Program-made: the position numbers and the translations under genes
Shown: in pieces, positions 35,891 to 48,730 of the stretch
Layout of the letters: every line of letters begins with the position of its first letter
Numbering within the stretch: the first letter of the stretch is position 1
Origin: Malus domestica
Lineage: Eukaryota; Streptophyta; Magnoliopsida; Rosales; Rosaceae
Length of the DNA: 64,000 bases
NCBI RefSeq assembly: GCF_042453785.1
Contig: NC_091677.1
Location: 7,411,501-7,475,500 of the forward strand
Reading direction: 5' to 3'
The notes under the pieces: model-generated
The model's input: only the letters and a program-made list of their open reading frames with translations
What the model was told of the DNA's origin: nothing
Database searches by the model: none

Positions 35891-35924
<34 letters not shown>
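35891..35924. repeat. (GA)n tract, probable 5' UTR of the ATXR3-like gene
   Basis: About 17 GA units, 450 bp upstream of the methyltransferase start codon. GA/CT tracts are frequent in plant 5' leaders and core promoters. Confidence 0.85.
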
Positions 35925-35927
<3 letters not shown>

Positions 35928-36059
35928 GCCTTCGAGCTCTCAATTTCTTGCAATTTGTCGATCTGTCTTCGTCAAGTCTCTTTCATTTCGCACGCTTCTT
36001 CGCTTCGTCAAGCTAAGATTTTCTCGCCGATCTATTCATTCAGCTCGTCAATTTTCTCG

Positions 36060-36241
36060 GTAATTTCCCCCTTTCGATTTCGTTTGTTTTGTAAACTTCC
36101 TGGGTTAGGGTTTTGATTTGCGGAGCTGTTGGAATTCTGGGGTTTTCTTCGATTTTTTGTTTGTTTATGTACGCGTTGTGTTCGATATTGAAACCCTACA
36201 TTGGGTTTGTATTGATTCGTTTGTTGAATTTTTGGAAATAG
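36060..36241 (+). other. Probable 5'-UTR intron of the ATXR3-like gene
   Basis: 'tttctcg|gtaatttcccc' gives a donor and 'tttttggaaatag|ggttttcgg' an acceptor, with a T-rich, roughly 180-bp interior. Inferred from splice-site quality and the leader context; no transcript evidence. Confidence 0.5.
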
Positions 36242-36370
36242 GGTTTTCGGTTGGAGCGCTGATTGAGGAGAGGAAGACCCAGTTGAAGCGAATTGCAGCA
36301 TGAGCATCCATAGCCCCGGGGAAGGGGACAGTTAGGGCTTTGGGACTGGGTGCAAACGGTTGGGATTTCC

Positions 36371-39300
36371 ATGGGCGATGGAGGCGTCACATGCATGCCT
36401 TTGCAGCATAATATCATGGACAGGTTTCCAATTCAGGAGAAGACTACTGTTTGCGGAGGCAAGAACGGTAACAATGGATTCAATTCCAAGACGGTTAAGA
36501 AGAAGAAGATAGTGAAGGTAATGAAGCCCAAGAAGAAAGTTGTCAAGAACCCTGTGTCTTCAAAGAACGTGGAGTCCGAAAAAAGTGAACTGGGATTGGA
36601 TAAAGGTGCTAGCAGTGCGACTAAGGAAGCTGAGAATGGTGAAATTGCTGAGGAGAAGGAGGAAGTGGAAGAGGGTGAATTGGGGACTTTGAAGTGGCCC
36701 AAAGTTGAAGAAGAGAATGGTGAATTTGTGCCAGAGAAGTCGAGAAGAAGTGAGATTGAGAAGGGAGAGATTGTTGGTGAGAAGTGCAGGAGAAGTGAGG
36801 TGGAGAAAGCAGAGTTCCTTTCAGGGAAATGGCGAAGAGGGGACATAGAGAAAGGAGAGGTTGTTCCAGAGAGGAGCAGAAAAGTCGAAGCCGAATTCGG
36901 GTCCTGGAGACCTCCCAAGGATGATATTGAGAAAGGTGAGTTCATTCCAGATAGATGGCAGAAAGGGGAAGGGGCCAGAGATGACTACACTCCCAGTAAA
37001 TTCCGCAGGTATGATATTGGTAAGGACAGGAGCTGGAAATTTGATCGTGAGCGTACGCCACCTTCGGGGAAGTATTCAAATGATGACCCTTTTAGAAGGA
37101 AAGAAAATAGAAGTGGAAGCCAGCAGATCAAGAGTATTGCCAGGTGGGAGAGTGGCCTTGACAGGAATACGAGGATCAGTTCCAAAATTGTTGATGAGGA
37201 CAGTGCGTACAGAAATGAGTACAGCAATGGTAAGTGCCACCCCAGAGACTACCCTTCTATTAATCGGTTAAAAAGGTTTGGTACTGATACAAGTATCGGT
37301 GAGCGAAAGAATTATGGAGACTATGGGGATTATCCAGGTGCAAAATTTCGTAGGGTTTCTGATGACACCAATCGCTCTGCCCACCCTGAGCATTATTCAC
37401 GCAGTTCTGTGGAGAGGTCTTATCGGAATCCTTCATCATCAAGAGTTGCAGCAGACAAGTACTCCTCCAGGCCTTATGAATCTACTTTGTCTTCCAGGGT
37501 AGTTTATGACAGGCATGGGAGAAGTCCTGGACTTCCAGGTCATTCTGAGCGATCCCCACATGATCGGGCCCGTTATTTTGATCACCGGGACAGAAGCCCA
37601 TTGCGCCGTGAAAGATCTCCATATGTCCATGAGAGGTTTCCATATGGTCGGGAGAAATCACCGCATGGCCGTGAGAGATCACCGTATGTTCGTGAAAAAT
37701 CACCGTATAGTCGTGAGAAATCACCACATGGCCGTGAGAAATCACCACATGGCCGGGAGAGATCACCACATGGCCGCGTGAAATCACCATTCAGGCGCGA
37801 GAGATCACCATATGGACGAGAGAGATCACCTTATGGTCGCGAGAGATCTCCATATGGTCAGGAGAGATCTCCATATGACAGGAGCCATCAATACGATCAC
37901 AGGAACCGGAGTCTGTCTCCACACGATCGACCTCGATACCATGACCGCAGGAATCGCACTCCAAATTATTTGGAACGGTCCCCTCATGATCGGAGTAGAC
38001 CTAATAATCATCGAGACACAAGTCGAAAAAGTGGAGCAAGTGAAAGGCGCAACTCCCATCACGGTAATAGGGGGCAAGAAGATAAACCGGTGCAGAAGGA
38101 TCCCTGTGGAAAAGACTCACATTCGACTGCTAAAGAATCTCTAGATAGAAGCACTGTGCCTGATGTTAATGTATCTGTGGAGACAAATTCCAACTGTGAG
38201 TCTCACAAAGAAGAACCGTCTCAAATTCCAAGTGTAAATTGCACCGAAAATTCTCATATCAGTGTAGCCCCTCCTGAAGAGCTGCTTTCGATGGAAGAAG
38301 ATATGGATATATGTGATACACCACCACATGTCCCGGTAATTGCTGATTCATCCGCCGGGAAATGGTTTTACCTCGATTATTATGGTGTGGAACGTGGACC
38401 TTCAAAATTGTGTGAGCTTAAAGCACTTGTTGAAGAAGGGGCTCTTGTGTCTGACCACATGGTCAAGCACTCGGATAGTGATAGGTGGGTAACTGTTGAA
38501 AATGCAGTTTCACCACTGGTGACCATACATTTCCCATCCCTTGTATCAGACTCTATAACTCGACTAGTAAGCCCTCCAGAAGCTCCTGGTAATCTATTGG
38601 CAGATACTGGAGATACTGCGCAATATGATGCTCAGAGTGGGAAGGACACAGCAATCACTTTGCTGCCGCCAGGATTTGGCGCAGATGTTGGTGGAGCTGC
38701 TTCTGAGCCTTTAGAAGATCTCCATATTGAAGAAAGGGTTGGAGCTCTGATGGAGGGTTTTGCGGTTATTCCTGGCAGGGAGCTTGAAGCTGTGGGAGGT
38801 GTGTTTTATCCGATTTGTATTATTTTTTGGATTTTTAGCCAAGATGGTCTCAGAGATTTGCATTCTAAGATTTGAAATCGATAGAATTGGTCCATGAGTT
38901 TGTCTACGGTCAATCATTTTGGTCATTCCGTGAACAATATCAATAAAATAAGGGTAAAATGATAAAAATACCCTCAATTTCTATAGAATCATTTTGATCT
39001 ATTGTTTATTAAATTGAGGGTAATTTTGTCTTTTTATCCTTATTTAACATAATTTTTCATCCAAAACTAAAATGATTGATGATCTCAGGACCACTTATAT
39101 TGATTTCAAATCTTCGGGACCAAAGTGAGGAGTTATGCTAATCTTAGGGATCATTTTGGCTAAAAGACCTTTTTTTTTATTGAAATTTGATTTTTTGCTG
39201 TTGTGCGGTAACAAATGAAATTACACCTTCATTTTATTTTTTTGTGTGGAGATATCTTATTTTTTGTCCTCTTTTATTTTTGTCGTTATGCAGAAGTTCT

Positions 39301-42300
39301 GCAAATGTCATTTGAATATGCACAACGAGATGGATGGGAAAACACTGCAGGTACATATTGGTTTACATTGGTTTCTTAGTTTTTTGGAGAGTTAAATAGT
39401 ATGTCAAGTTGATGTTCAGACAATATAGAATATGAAATTTAAATAGTATGTGAAATTGATGTTAAAAATTGTATTTCTATTTACGAGAAGTATTTTACTT
39501 GTGCATCTATTGGCACGTATAGGTTTCAGTCAAGGCCACGATGCTGAACTGTATGATCAGAAAACCGAGGAACCCGGCTATTCTGACATTAAAATAAAGG
39601 AAGCTGCAGAAATCTGGCTGACTGCACCTTCTGACAAGGACGCTGGTTTTGCTTGTGGTGATTCTGATGACTGGTTTTCTGATCGGTGGTCATGCAAGGG
39701 TGGTGATTGGAAGAGGAATGAAGAAGCTTCACAAGAGAGGTCTTCTAGGAAGAAATTTGTTGTCAATTATGGTTTCCCATTATGCCAGATGCCAAAGTCT
39801 GGTTATGAAGACCCTCGATGGCATAGAAAAGATGAATTGTATTATCCTTCGCAAAGTAGAAGACTTGATCTACCTACTTGGGGTTTTTCATGTCCAGGTG
39901 AGATAAATGATTGTAGTGGCGTGAGCAGAACAACTCAAGTTAAGCCTACTGTCATAAAAGGAACTATGCTTCCGGTAGTAAGGATAAATGCATGCGTGGT
40001 TAAAGACCATGGTTCATTTGTTTCTGAGCCTCGCATAAAAGCCCGTGGTATGGAGAGGTACACGTCAAGGTCTTCTCGGTCATATTCTTCAGGTAGTGAT
40101 GGGAAGAGATCATCGGGAGAAGGTGACACCCAGTTGAAACCAGTTGGTGAACGACGGTCACAGGGCTCTTCAAAATGCATTACGTCTATTAACACCAACA
40201 AAGACCGTATTTGCACAGTCGATGAATTGAAATTGCACTTGGGTGACTGGTACTACCTGGATGGTGCTGGGCACGAACAAGGACCTTCATCATTTTCTGA
40301 GCTACAGGTCTTGGTTGATCAAGGAGTGATCTTAAAACATAGCAGTGTTTTCCGGAAATTTGATAAAGTCTGGGTTCCTGTGACATCTGCTGCAGAGACT
40401 TCTGAAGCTACTCATATGAATCAGCATGAGAAGAACACAAGATCTAGTGATACTTCAGGACCTGCTCCTTCACAATCTAAAAATGCTTTATTTGAAGAAT
40501 CGAGCTCAAAGTCGAGTTGGTTGCACAACCTGCATCCTCAATTCATTGGTTATACGTGCGGAAAGCTTCATGAACTGGTGATGAAATCTTACAAAAGCCG
40601 GGAGTTTGCTGCGGCCATAAATGATGTTCTAGATCCATGGATTAATGCAAAGCAGCCAAAGAAAGAGGTGGAGAAGCAAATGTACTGGAAAACAGGTATG
40701 ATCTATTTAATTTAAAGTCCATTCGCCCTCTTTCTTCTCTTTTCCTTGACCTCAATCTTTCTTATTTTATTTTTTTGGTTTGATTTCCCTTCAACTTGAA
40801 CTTTGGTGTTCGCAGATGGTGATGCACGTAATGCCAAAAGAGCCCGGTTGCTGATTGATGAAAGTGAAGAAGACTATGACATGGGAGATGATTTGCTAAC
40901 AGTTGAAAAGGATGAGTCTACATTTGAGGATCTATGTGGTGATGCTTCTTTCTACAGAGAAAATAGTGGGAGTTATGGCTCAGAGATGGGAAGCTGGGGT
41001 TTATTAGACGGGCAAGTGCTGGCACGAGTCTTTCATTTTCTGAGATTAGACATGAATTCCCTTTCCTTTGCTTCTTTGACCTGTAAGCACTGGAGAGCTG
41101 CTGTCATGTTTTATAAGGATATTTCAAGACAGGTCGATTTTTCATCCTTGGGTCCTAACTGCACTGATTCAGCGATTGTGAACATTATGGTAGGTTTTGC
41201 TATTTTTTTGGCATCACAGAACAGTAGGAATCTATGTACATCCTCTTAAATCTAATGTAATTCTTTAATTGCAGAGTGGTTATGGTAAAGAAAAGATTAA
41301 CTCTATGGTTCTGATTGGTTGCACCAACATCACCCCCCGCACTCTTGAAGAGATCCTTAGTTCACTTCCTTGTTTATCTACCATAGATATCAGAGGCTGC
41401 AACCAGTTTGGCGAGTTGGTCATCAAGTTTCAGAATCTGAACTGGATTAAGAGCCGAAGTTCATCTGGTACGAAGATATTTGAGGAATCCTACTCGAAAA
41501 TTAGGAGTCTAAAGCAGATCAGTGAGAAATCTTCATCTGTTTCTAGAAGTAAGGTTCTAGGCAATGATATGGATGATTTTAGTGAACTGAAAGTGTACTT
41601 TGATAGTGTGGATAAGAGAGAAACTGCAAATCTATCATTCCGGGGAAGTTTGTACAAACGTTCAAAACTATTTGATGCTAGACGGTCCTCATCCATTCTA
41701 TCTAGGGATGCTCGCATGAGGCGGTTGTCCATTAAGAAATCTGAACACGGTTACAAGAAGATTGAGGAATTTGTTGCTTCAAGTCTGAAGGATATCATGA
41801 AAGACAATCCCTATGATTTCTTTGTGCCCAAGGTACTGGGAGTCATATAGCCGACCCCACTTAGTGAGAAAAGGCTTTGTTGTTGTTGTTTAATCTTTGT
41901 CTTGCATTTAGATTTGATTCCCTTTTTTTCCTTTGTGTTTACATTCAATTTTGTACAAATATGTTCTGAAACTTTGTTACCTCCTTTTCTTATCCAGGTT
42001 GCTGAAATTCAGGATAAAATGAGAAATGGTCATTACATACGCCGAGGATTGAGTTCTGTCAAGGAGGATATCAGTCGAATGTGCAGGGATGCAATAAAGT
42101 AAGTTCTACCTTATTTTTCTGGTTTAGTCGAATGTCCATATCATAGAAGTTTCTCTCTCATATTATTTTCTGTGTGCAGAGCAAAGAATCGGGGGGATGC
42201 TGGAGACATGAATCACATTATAACATTGTTTATTCAACTTGCTACACGTTTAGAAGTGGCTACTAAGTCTTCTAATGAAAGAGATGAGCTGATTAAGTCA

Positions 42301-45300
42301 TGGGAAGATGATACATTTGCAGGGTTCTCTTCATCCTCCAAGTGTAGAAAGAAGATCAATAAAGTAGCACCTGAAAGGAAGTACTCGAATAGGAGTAATG
42401 GCACTGTGAATGGTAGTTTGGATTATGGAGAGTATGCATCTGATCGAGAAATCAGAAGGCGTTTATCCAGATTGAATAAAAAATCTATGGATTCAGAAAG
42501 TGAAACCTCTGATGATATGGACAAGTCTTCTGAATATAGCAAGAGCAATAGTGATAGTACTTCTTCAGATACAGAAAGTGACTCCGAAGTGAGGTCACAA
42601 AGTCAAACTGGGCAGTCAAGAGCAGATGGAAGCTATACACCTGATGAGGGTTTTGATTCTATGACTGATGATCGGGAGTGGGGTGCTCGCATGACAAAAT
42701 CAAGCTTGGTTCCTCCTGTTACGAGGAAATATGAAGTTATTGAGGAATATGTTATTGTATCCAATGAGGAGGATGTGAAACGGAAGATGCAGGTATCTTT
42801 ACCAGATGATTATGTTGAGAAACTTAATTCTCAGAAGAATGGAATTGAGGAGTCGGATATGGAGCTTCCTGAAGTAAAGGATTACAAGCCAAGGAAAATG
42901 CTTGGAGATGAAGTTATAGAGCAAGAAGTTTATGGAATTGATCCTTATAGCCACAATCTTTTACTTGACTCCATGCCAGAGGAGTTCGACTGGCCTCTTG
43001 CGGAGAAGCATATGTTTATCGAAGATGTGCTCCTTCGCACATTGAATAAGCAAGTCAGGCGGTACACTGGGAGTGGAAATACTCCCATGATGGTTCCCTT
43101 GCATCCTGTGGTTGAAGAAATCCTAAACGGTGCTGAGGAGGATGGTGATGTGCGAACTGTTAGGATGTGTCAGGCTATTTTGAAGGCCATAGAGAGCCGA
43201 CATGATGATAAGTATGTGGCATATAGAAAGGTGAACTTTTTGCCCCACGCCCTATTGACATGTTACTACCTGGATTTATGTCAAGCCATTAGGAGGATGA
43301 CTATTCAATCTTGTGTAATTGTTAATTTGATATGATGATCAGGGGCTTGGTGTCGTTTGCAACAAAGAAGGCGGCTTTGGAGAAGAAGATTTTGTTGTGG
43401 AATTTTTGGGGGAGGTATGGCTCCATTTTGTTTGTGGAGTTGTTTTCTCAGTCATTTAATCATCCCATATTTTATATGATGCTGGCTTATCTTATACCGT
43501 TGTGCAATTTTTTATCTTAAACGTCATGTAAAAGTAACTGTTTTTTGATCTTGTGATTGGCTAATATCTACACTTAATGTAAAATAGGTTTATCCTGTTT
43601 GGAAATGGTTCGAGAAGCAAGACGGGATTCGATCTTTGCAGAAGAATAATAAAGATCCAGCTCCAGAGTTTTACAACATTTATCTTGAAAGACCCAAGGT
43701 GCTTTTCGCTTGCACAAGTTCACACATAGTTATATGCATGCTTTATGGATTAGCATCTGATCATTCATTGTTATTTGGCAGGGTGATGCCGATGGGTATG
43801 ATCTAGTCGTTGTGGATGCCATGCATAAGGCAAACTATGCAAGTAGAATTTGTCACTCATGCCGACCTAATTGCGAAGCAAAGTAAGTTCTGTTGTTTTA
43901 GTTATGTTAGGCAGGACTTTCAATTCAACTTATCAGTGTACATAACAGAGTCACCTTGCTAGTTATAAATTCACATATTTTTCATTTAAGCTATCATATC
44001 TCTGTAAAGATTGTGCTTCATATAGTTGTTTTTTTTTTTTTGGTGGTTTGTTGCTAATGGTGTGCTACTGTTACTTTGTTGCTAATGGTGTACTATTGTT
44101 ACCTTTGTGTCTTGGTTTGTAATTATGATTTGAGGAGCATTTAATGTTTGGTTGTCAGAACATGCCTTTCCAGATCTTTATTGCTGGAATTTGAATGGCT
44201 GTATCCGCACTTGATAAACAATAATTCTTTTTTGCTTAGCTCTGGAGACCAATATATGAGAAGTTGGGATAAAATTTTGATGTTTATAATCAGGATATGG
44301 GTGTGGCTTCATTCTGTGTGTTGAAGGCTTATATGTTGATGACAAGAAGGCTTTAACTTATATTGGACAGAAGTACCTGTAATAATCTAGTGTTGCTTTG
44401 TAATTGCAAAATTTACTTGAATTTTTCCTGCTAGTTCTATAACATATAGTGTTTGTTGAATACAGAGTTACTGCTGTAGATGGTCGTTACCAAATTGGAA
44501 TCTACACTGTACAAAAAATTCAATATGGTGAGGAGGTGACATTCGATTACAATTCCGTTACAGAGGTGACTCTTTTTCCTATTGGCCCTGTGTATACTAA
44601 ATTACAATTTACATGACGACACATGTAAACAGTTGTGCTCATCTGATTTGTGACAGAGTAAGGAAGAATACGAAGCATCAGTTTGTTTGTGTGGCAGCCA
44701 AGTTTGCCGGGGAAGCTACTTAAATTTGACAGGCGAAGGTGCTTTTCAAAAGGTTAGAGAAAAATAATGGATGCACTTAATTCTTAGAGGCTCAGATTCC
44801 TCTTGAGGGGAACTAAGTTATTTCTTTTTCAACCTTGCAATCTCGGTGCCCAAAGACAGGAAGTCCTCCTATGGGTATTCTTCTACTTTATTTTTAAAGT
44901 CATTTTTGTTTTATTAACTGGATTATTGTCCATTGATCAGGTGCTGAAAGAGTGGCATGGAGCTCTTGATCGTCATCAGTTAATGCTGGAGGCTTGTGAG
45001 TTAAATTCAGTATCTGAGGAGGACTATCTTGAGTTGGGAAGGGCTGGTTTAGGCAGTTGCTTGCTGGGTGGGTTGCCAGATTGGGTGATTGCATATTCAG
45101 CTCGCTTGGTATGTTGTTTTTCTGCTGCGTTAGTGTTTCCTTTTTAGTAATTATTGAAATCAACTATCATTTATTTTCATTCCCTTTCATTTTGGTCGAA
45201 GGTGAGGTTTATAAATTTTGAAAGAACAAAGCTTCCTGAGGAGATTTTAAAGCACAATTTGGAAGAAAAGAGGAAGTACTTTTCAGATATTTTCCTTGAG

Positions 45301-46662
45301 GTTGAGAAAAGTGATGCTGAGGTTCAGGTAAATTTTTTTGACTAATCTATATGTGTGTGTTTAGTATCATGTGATTCATGTCTTTTGTGGTTAATCCTGG
45401 CTTACCATTTCTTTTTGCATGATAGGCTGAGGGCGTGTACAACCAAAGGCTTCAGAATTTGGCTGTAACTCTTGACAAGGTGAATTTCTCTGCTATAAAT
45501 AAGTGGTCGTTTTTTTATATACTATTGCACTGTATAAAGATATGTTCAATGATATCTACAGGTGAGGTATGTTATGAAATGCGCTTTTGGCAACCCCAAG
45601 GATGCTCCACCTCCGCTGGAAAGGTTAAGTCCTGAAGAGGCTGTTTCCTTTCTATGGAAGGGAGAAGGATCACTTGTACAGGAGCTTCTTCAGAGCATGG
45701 CTCCTCATGTGGAGGAAAACTTGCTAAATGATCTACGGATGAAGATCCTTGCTCGTGATCCATCAGGTTCGGATGACATATGGAAAGAACTTAAGAGATC
45801 TTTATTATGGTGAGTAACATGCACTTGAGTTAATTTTCTTATGCTAGGTTTTGACTCTGTAAATGATTCCAACTTTATGGGATTCTTTTTGTTTTCGAAG
45901 GTTGAGAGATGAAGTCCGGAATCTTCCTTGTACATACAAGTCTAGAAACGATGCTGCTGCTGACTTGATCCATATTTATGCTTACACACGGTGTTTTATT
46001 AGAATACGGGTATGTCTTTCTAATGAGAACCTCTAAAAAGTTTTCCAATTGATTTGTAATTCTGCTATTTGAATCTGAAACGTGCTTCATTTTACTCTCT
46101 TCAGGAATACAAAACTGTAACTTCGCCACCAGTATTCATTAGTCCACTTGACCTAGGCCCCAAGTACACTGAGACGCTGGGATCAGGTTTTCAGGAGTAT
46201 TGCAAGATGTATGGGGAGAATTATTGTTTAGGGCAGCTGATTTTTTGGTATAGCCAGACTAGTGCAGAGCCGGATTGTAGCCTGGCAAGAGCAAGTAGGG
46301 GTTGCTTGTCATTACCAGACTTCAGTTCCTTCTATGCCAAGGTTCAGAAACCTTCACGACAGCGTGTTTATGGCCCAAGAACAGTAAAGTTTATGCTAGC
46401 GAGGATGGTGAGTTGCGGTTTTTCATATATTTATGCCTTTAGGTTCTTTTTATGGCGTTGCTCATATATTCCAATGCTTTTTCAGGAGAAGCAGCCGCAG
46501 AGACCTTGGCCTAAGGATCGAATATGGTCGTTCAGTAACTCTCCAAAAGTTATCGCCAGTCCGATGCTAGACGCTGTTGTGAATAAATCTCATTTGGACA
46601 GGGAGATGGTGCATTGGTTAAAGCACAGACCCGCGATATTTCAGGCTATGTGGGATCGATGA
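36371..46662 (+). CDS. ATXR3: Histone H3K4 methyltransferase, ATXR3/SDG2 type
   Basis: Nineteen coding exons with consistent GT-AG junctions and frame: 36371-38798, 39294-39350, 39523-40695, 40816-41189, 41275-41832, 41998-42098, 42180-43230, 43343-43414, 43588-43698, 43782-43882, 44466-44565, 44657-44752, 44941-45108, 45202-45327, 45426-45479, 45562-45809, 45901-46009, 46105-46407, 46486-46662. Product about 2,468 residues (Arabidopsis ATXR3 is ~2,335). Order: acidic/basic low-complexity N-terminus with IEKGE repeats (~100-200), a run of RERSPYG-type heptads (~413-503), GYF-like domain 1 (WFYLDYYGVERGPS, ~663), GYF-like domain 2 (WYYLDGAGHEQGPSSFSE, ~1068), SET domain (~1910-2060: RICHSCRPNCEAK, GEEVTFDYNS) and post-SET cysteines (CLCGSQVCRG). 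The family is the main H3K4 trimethylase in Arabidopsis, needed for gametophyte and sporophyte growth. ATG chosen because MGDGGVTCMPLQ matches the family start. All catalytic motifs are intact. Confidence 0.96.
37607..37879 (+). repeat. 21-bp coding tandem repeat (RERSPYG heptads) in ATXR3-like exon 1
   Basis: Thirteen in-frame 21-bp units encoding variants of R-E-(R/K)-S-P-(Y/H)-G. The last few units (RERSPYG three times in a row) are almost identical at the DNA level, pointing to recent expansion. The peptide resembles RS domains, which bind RNA or splicing factors and are phosphorylated. Confidence 0.95.
38829..39169. mobile_element. MITE-like foldback element in intron 1 of the ATXR3-like gene
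   Basis: Left end GGATTTTTAGCCAAGATGG and the reverse complement of the right end, GGTCTTTTAGCCAAAATGA, match; similarity extends over ~100 bp ('ctaagatttgaaatcgatag' against 'gaagatttgaaatcaatata'). Both sides are T-rich so the target duplication cannot be defined. No coding capacity. Confidence 0.65.
41841..41891 (+). mobile_element. 51-bp RTE LINE 3'-end fragment in intron 5 of the ATXR3-like gene
   Basis: 'tcatatagccgaccccactt' followed by 'agtgagaaaaggctttg' and (TTG)n is the 3' end of the same LINE family found at 20.1 and 24.2 kb, here in plus orientation. It is a severely 5'-truncated insertion. It starts about 8 bp after the exon 5 donor. Confidence 0.85.
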
Positions 46663-47373
46663 AGTTTTGCAAGTGTCGGAACTGGCAGCGGGATTACTGA
46701 ACCTAACTCTCTCTTCTTCTTTTTTTCAGTTTCAGTTGTTTCGGAATGATTTCTCGATTTTAAATTTACGGCTGCCCCGTTCAATGTGGGGAGTTGGTAA
46801 TCATTCCAAAACAGCGATTCGTCGTGCCGCTTCCCCCATTCTTGTGTACAGGTTTTTCATCTTTGTAATTTGTAATCCATTATGTAGCAGTAGAACATTT
46901 GTTGTCGTCCACTTGTAATTTTAGAGAGAAATGAAAGTAGAGAAGTAGCCAAATCCATTAGCTCTTGTTTTTGTTTCTTACTTTTCTTCTGTCCCAAGTT
47001 ACTTGCAGCAATTGTATTCTCTAATGTCGGGCCCTATGCTCACAATCCAATGGCCACTCGTTTTATCAAGGAAATTTGACTGGCTCACTTACGTTCTCTT
47101 GTGCTTATGGAAAAATGCTAAGACGTCGGCCCCTACACTATTAATTACAAGAAACTAAGAAGGGTAGGATAATCTGTCATTTTGAGAACACGAATCAACG
47201 AAGATGGAGGTTGGTTAACCCACTTATAATCTCACATCTCTATATTTCTGAATAATGTCAAATGGTTCGTCGCCACGTTGACTGATCTTGGGACATGAAC
47301 CAGCAACATGCTTGTAAAGACTCCCCTACTAACCCTTGCGTATTCAATAATTGATAAGTCCTTATTTGGTTTA
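46663..47373. other. 3' UTR of the ATXR3-like gene and short intergenic
   Basis: 'tgtaatccattatg' and 'agagagaaatgaaagtag' between 46,860 and 46,945 are plausible 3'-end signals. No further gene. Confidence 0.45.
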
Positions 47374-47382
47374 TACTTTTTT

Positions 47383-48650
47383 GCGTTAATCTCAGTTTAC
47401 TATCATGAAGTTTTGTGATTTTCAACATTTGGTACATAAAGTTTTTTTCATCACACAATCATACCTCAAGTCTTAATTTTGGGACAATTTCATACATCCA
47501 TTAAGTTTACCATTAGAACTTCTGTTAACCGATGATATGACGTTCACGTGGACAATAACTGAACGTCACGTTCCATTTCAATATTAAAAAATTAAAAAAA
47601 AAACCCACCCGCCTTCTACCTCCCCCAACCCCCCCTTCCTTCTTCCCTTTGCAACCCGCACCCTCTCCCCAAAAACCAGTCTCCCCCAACCTTCCTCCTC
47701 CAACCTGCAACCCGCACCGTCTCCCCCAACTTTCCTTCACCACCAAAACCAGTCTCCCCCAACCCGCACCCTCCCTTCCTTCTTCCCTCAGATCCAAGCT
47801 CACTCCTGTGCTTCTTCTTCCCTCTGTAACCTGCAATCTGCCATCTCCTTTGAAAATTCCAACCAGGTCCTTTTTCTTCTTATCCATCCCGTAAGTCCCT
47901 TGCATTTCTTTAATCTCTCCTTTTTAATCAATTTAATTTGCTTTTTTATGTGAGGAAATTGCTGGATTAAAAAGGGTTTATTTGTGAATAGCCAATTGTA
48001 AACATATCTAATTTAACTGTGTTATTGTTTTGGGGGTTAATTAGAACTTATAAATTAAGCTCTGGTTTCATTTTTTTGCTCATTTGATTCGTTGGGTTTA
48101 CAAATTTTAATTTTCCAACATTGACCCAATTTTCTTTTATGAAAAAACAAGAATTATCATTTTTTTGGTGGTATTAATTTATGTGAAACTCTGGTTTTGA
48201 TTTGAGGGAAGAAGAAGCGCGGGAGTGAGCTTGGATCTGAGGGAATAAGGGTGCGGGTTGGGGGAGACTGGTCTTGGTGGTGAAGGAAAGTTGGGGGAGA
48301 GGGTGTGGGTTGCAGGTTGGAGGAGGAAGGTTGGGTGAAACTGGTTTTGGTGGTTGAAGTGAGCTTGGGGGAGACTGGTTTTGGGGGAAAGGGTGCGGGT
48401 TGCAGAGGGAATAAGGGAGGGGAGAGGTAGAAGACAGGTGGGGTTTTTTGTTTTTTGTTTTTTGTATTTTTTTAATATTGAAGTGGGGCTATATTGACAC
48501 GTGGCGTTCATTTATTGTCCACGTGAGCGCCATGTCATCAATTAATAGTCCCAAAATTAAGACTTGAGGTATGATTTTGGGAAGAAACAAACTTCATGTA
48601 GCAAATGTTGAAAACCACGAAACTTCAAAGTAGTAAACTGAGATTAACCC
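47383..48650. mobile_element. Mutator-like TIR element with very long arms and 9-bp duplication
   Basis: The left end GCGTTAATCTCAGTTTACTA matches the reverse complement of the right end, GGGTTAATCTCAGTTTACTA. The arms stay complementary, with gaps, for roughly 400-450 bp each, through the 'catacctcaagtcttaattt', 'cacgtggacaataa' and C-rich 'caacccgcaccctctccc' blocks. TACTTTTTT flanks both ends (47,374-47,382 and 48,651-48,659): nine bases, as for Mutator-like elements. The ~300-bp centre (47,900-48,190) is AT-rich. Frames in the C/G-rich arms (e.g. 47,525-47,905) are repeat artefacts; there is no transposase. Confidence 0.82.
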
Positions 48651-48730
48651 TACTTTTTTTATTGGTAAGTTGAATAATGACGTCATTGTTGTTAGGTTTG
48701 TCTGACGTGTAGGATTACTAGTACTTTTAA

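Noticed and set aside
36433-38077. Long antisense and alternate-frame ORFs over the first ATXR3 exon (e.g. 170 codons minus, 136 codons plus)
   Set aside because: Shadows of a highly repetitive coding exon; no independent domain or start context.
47525-48511. Gly/Arg-rich and Pro-rich frames of 80-126 codons
   Set aside because: They follow the C-rich inverted arms of the Mutator-like element and appear as mirror images on both strands.
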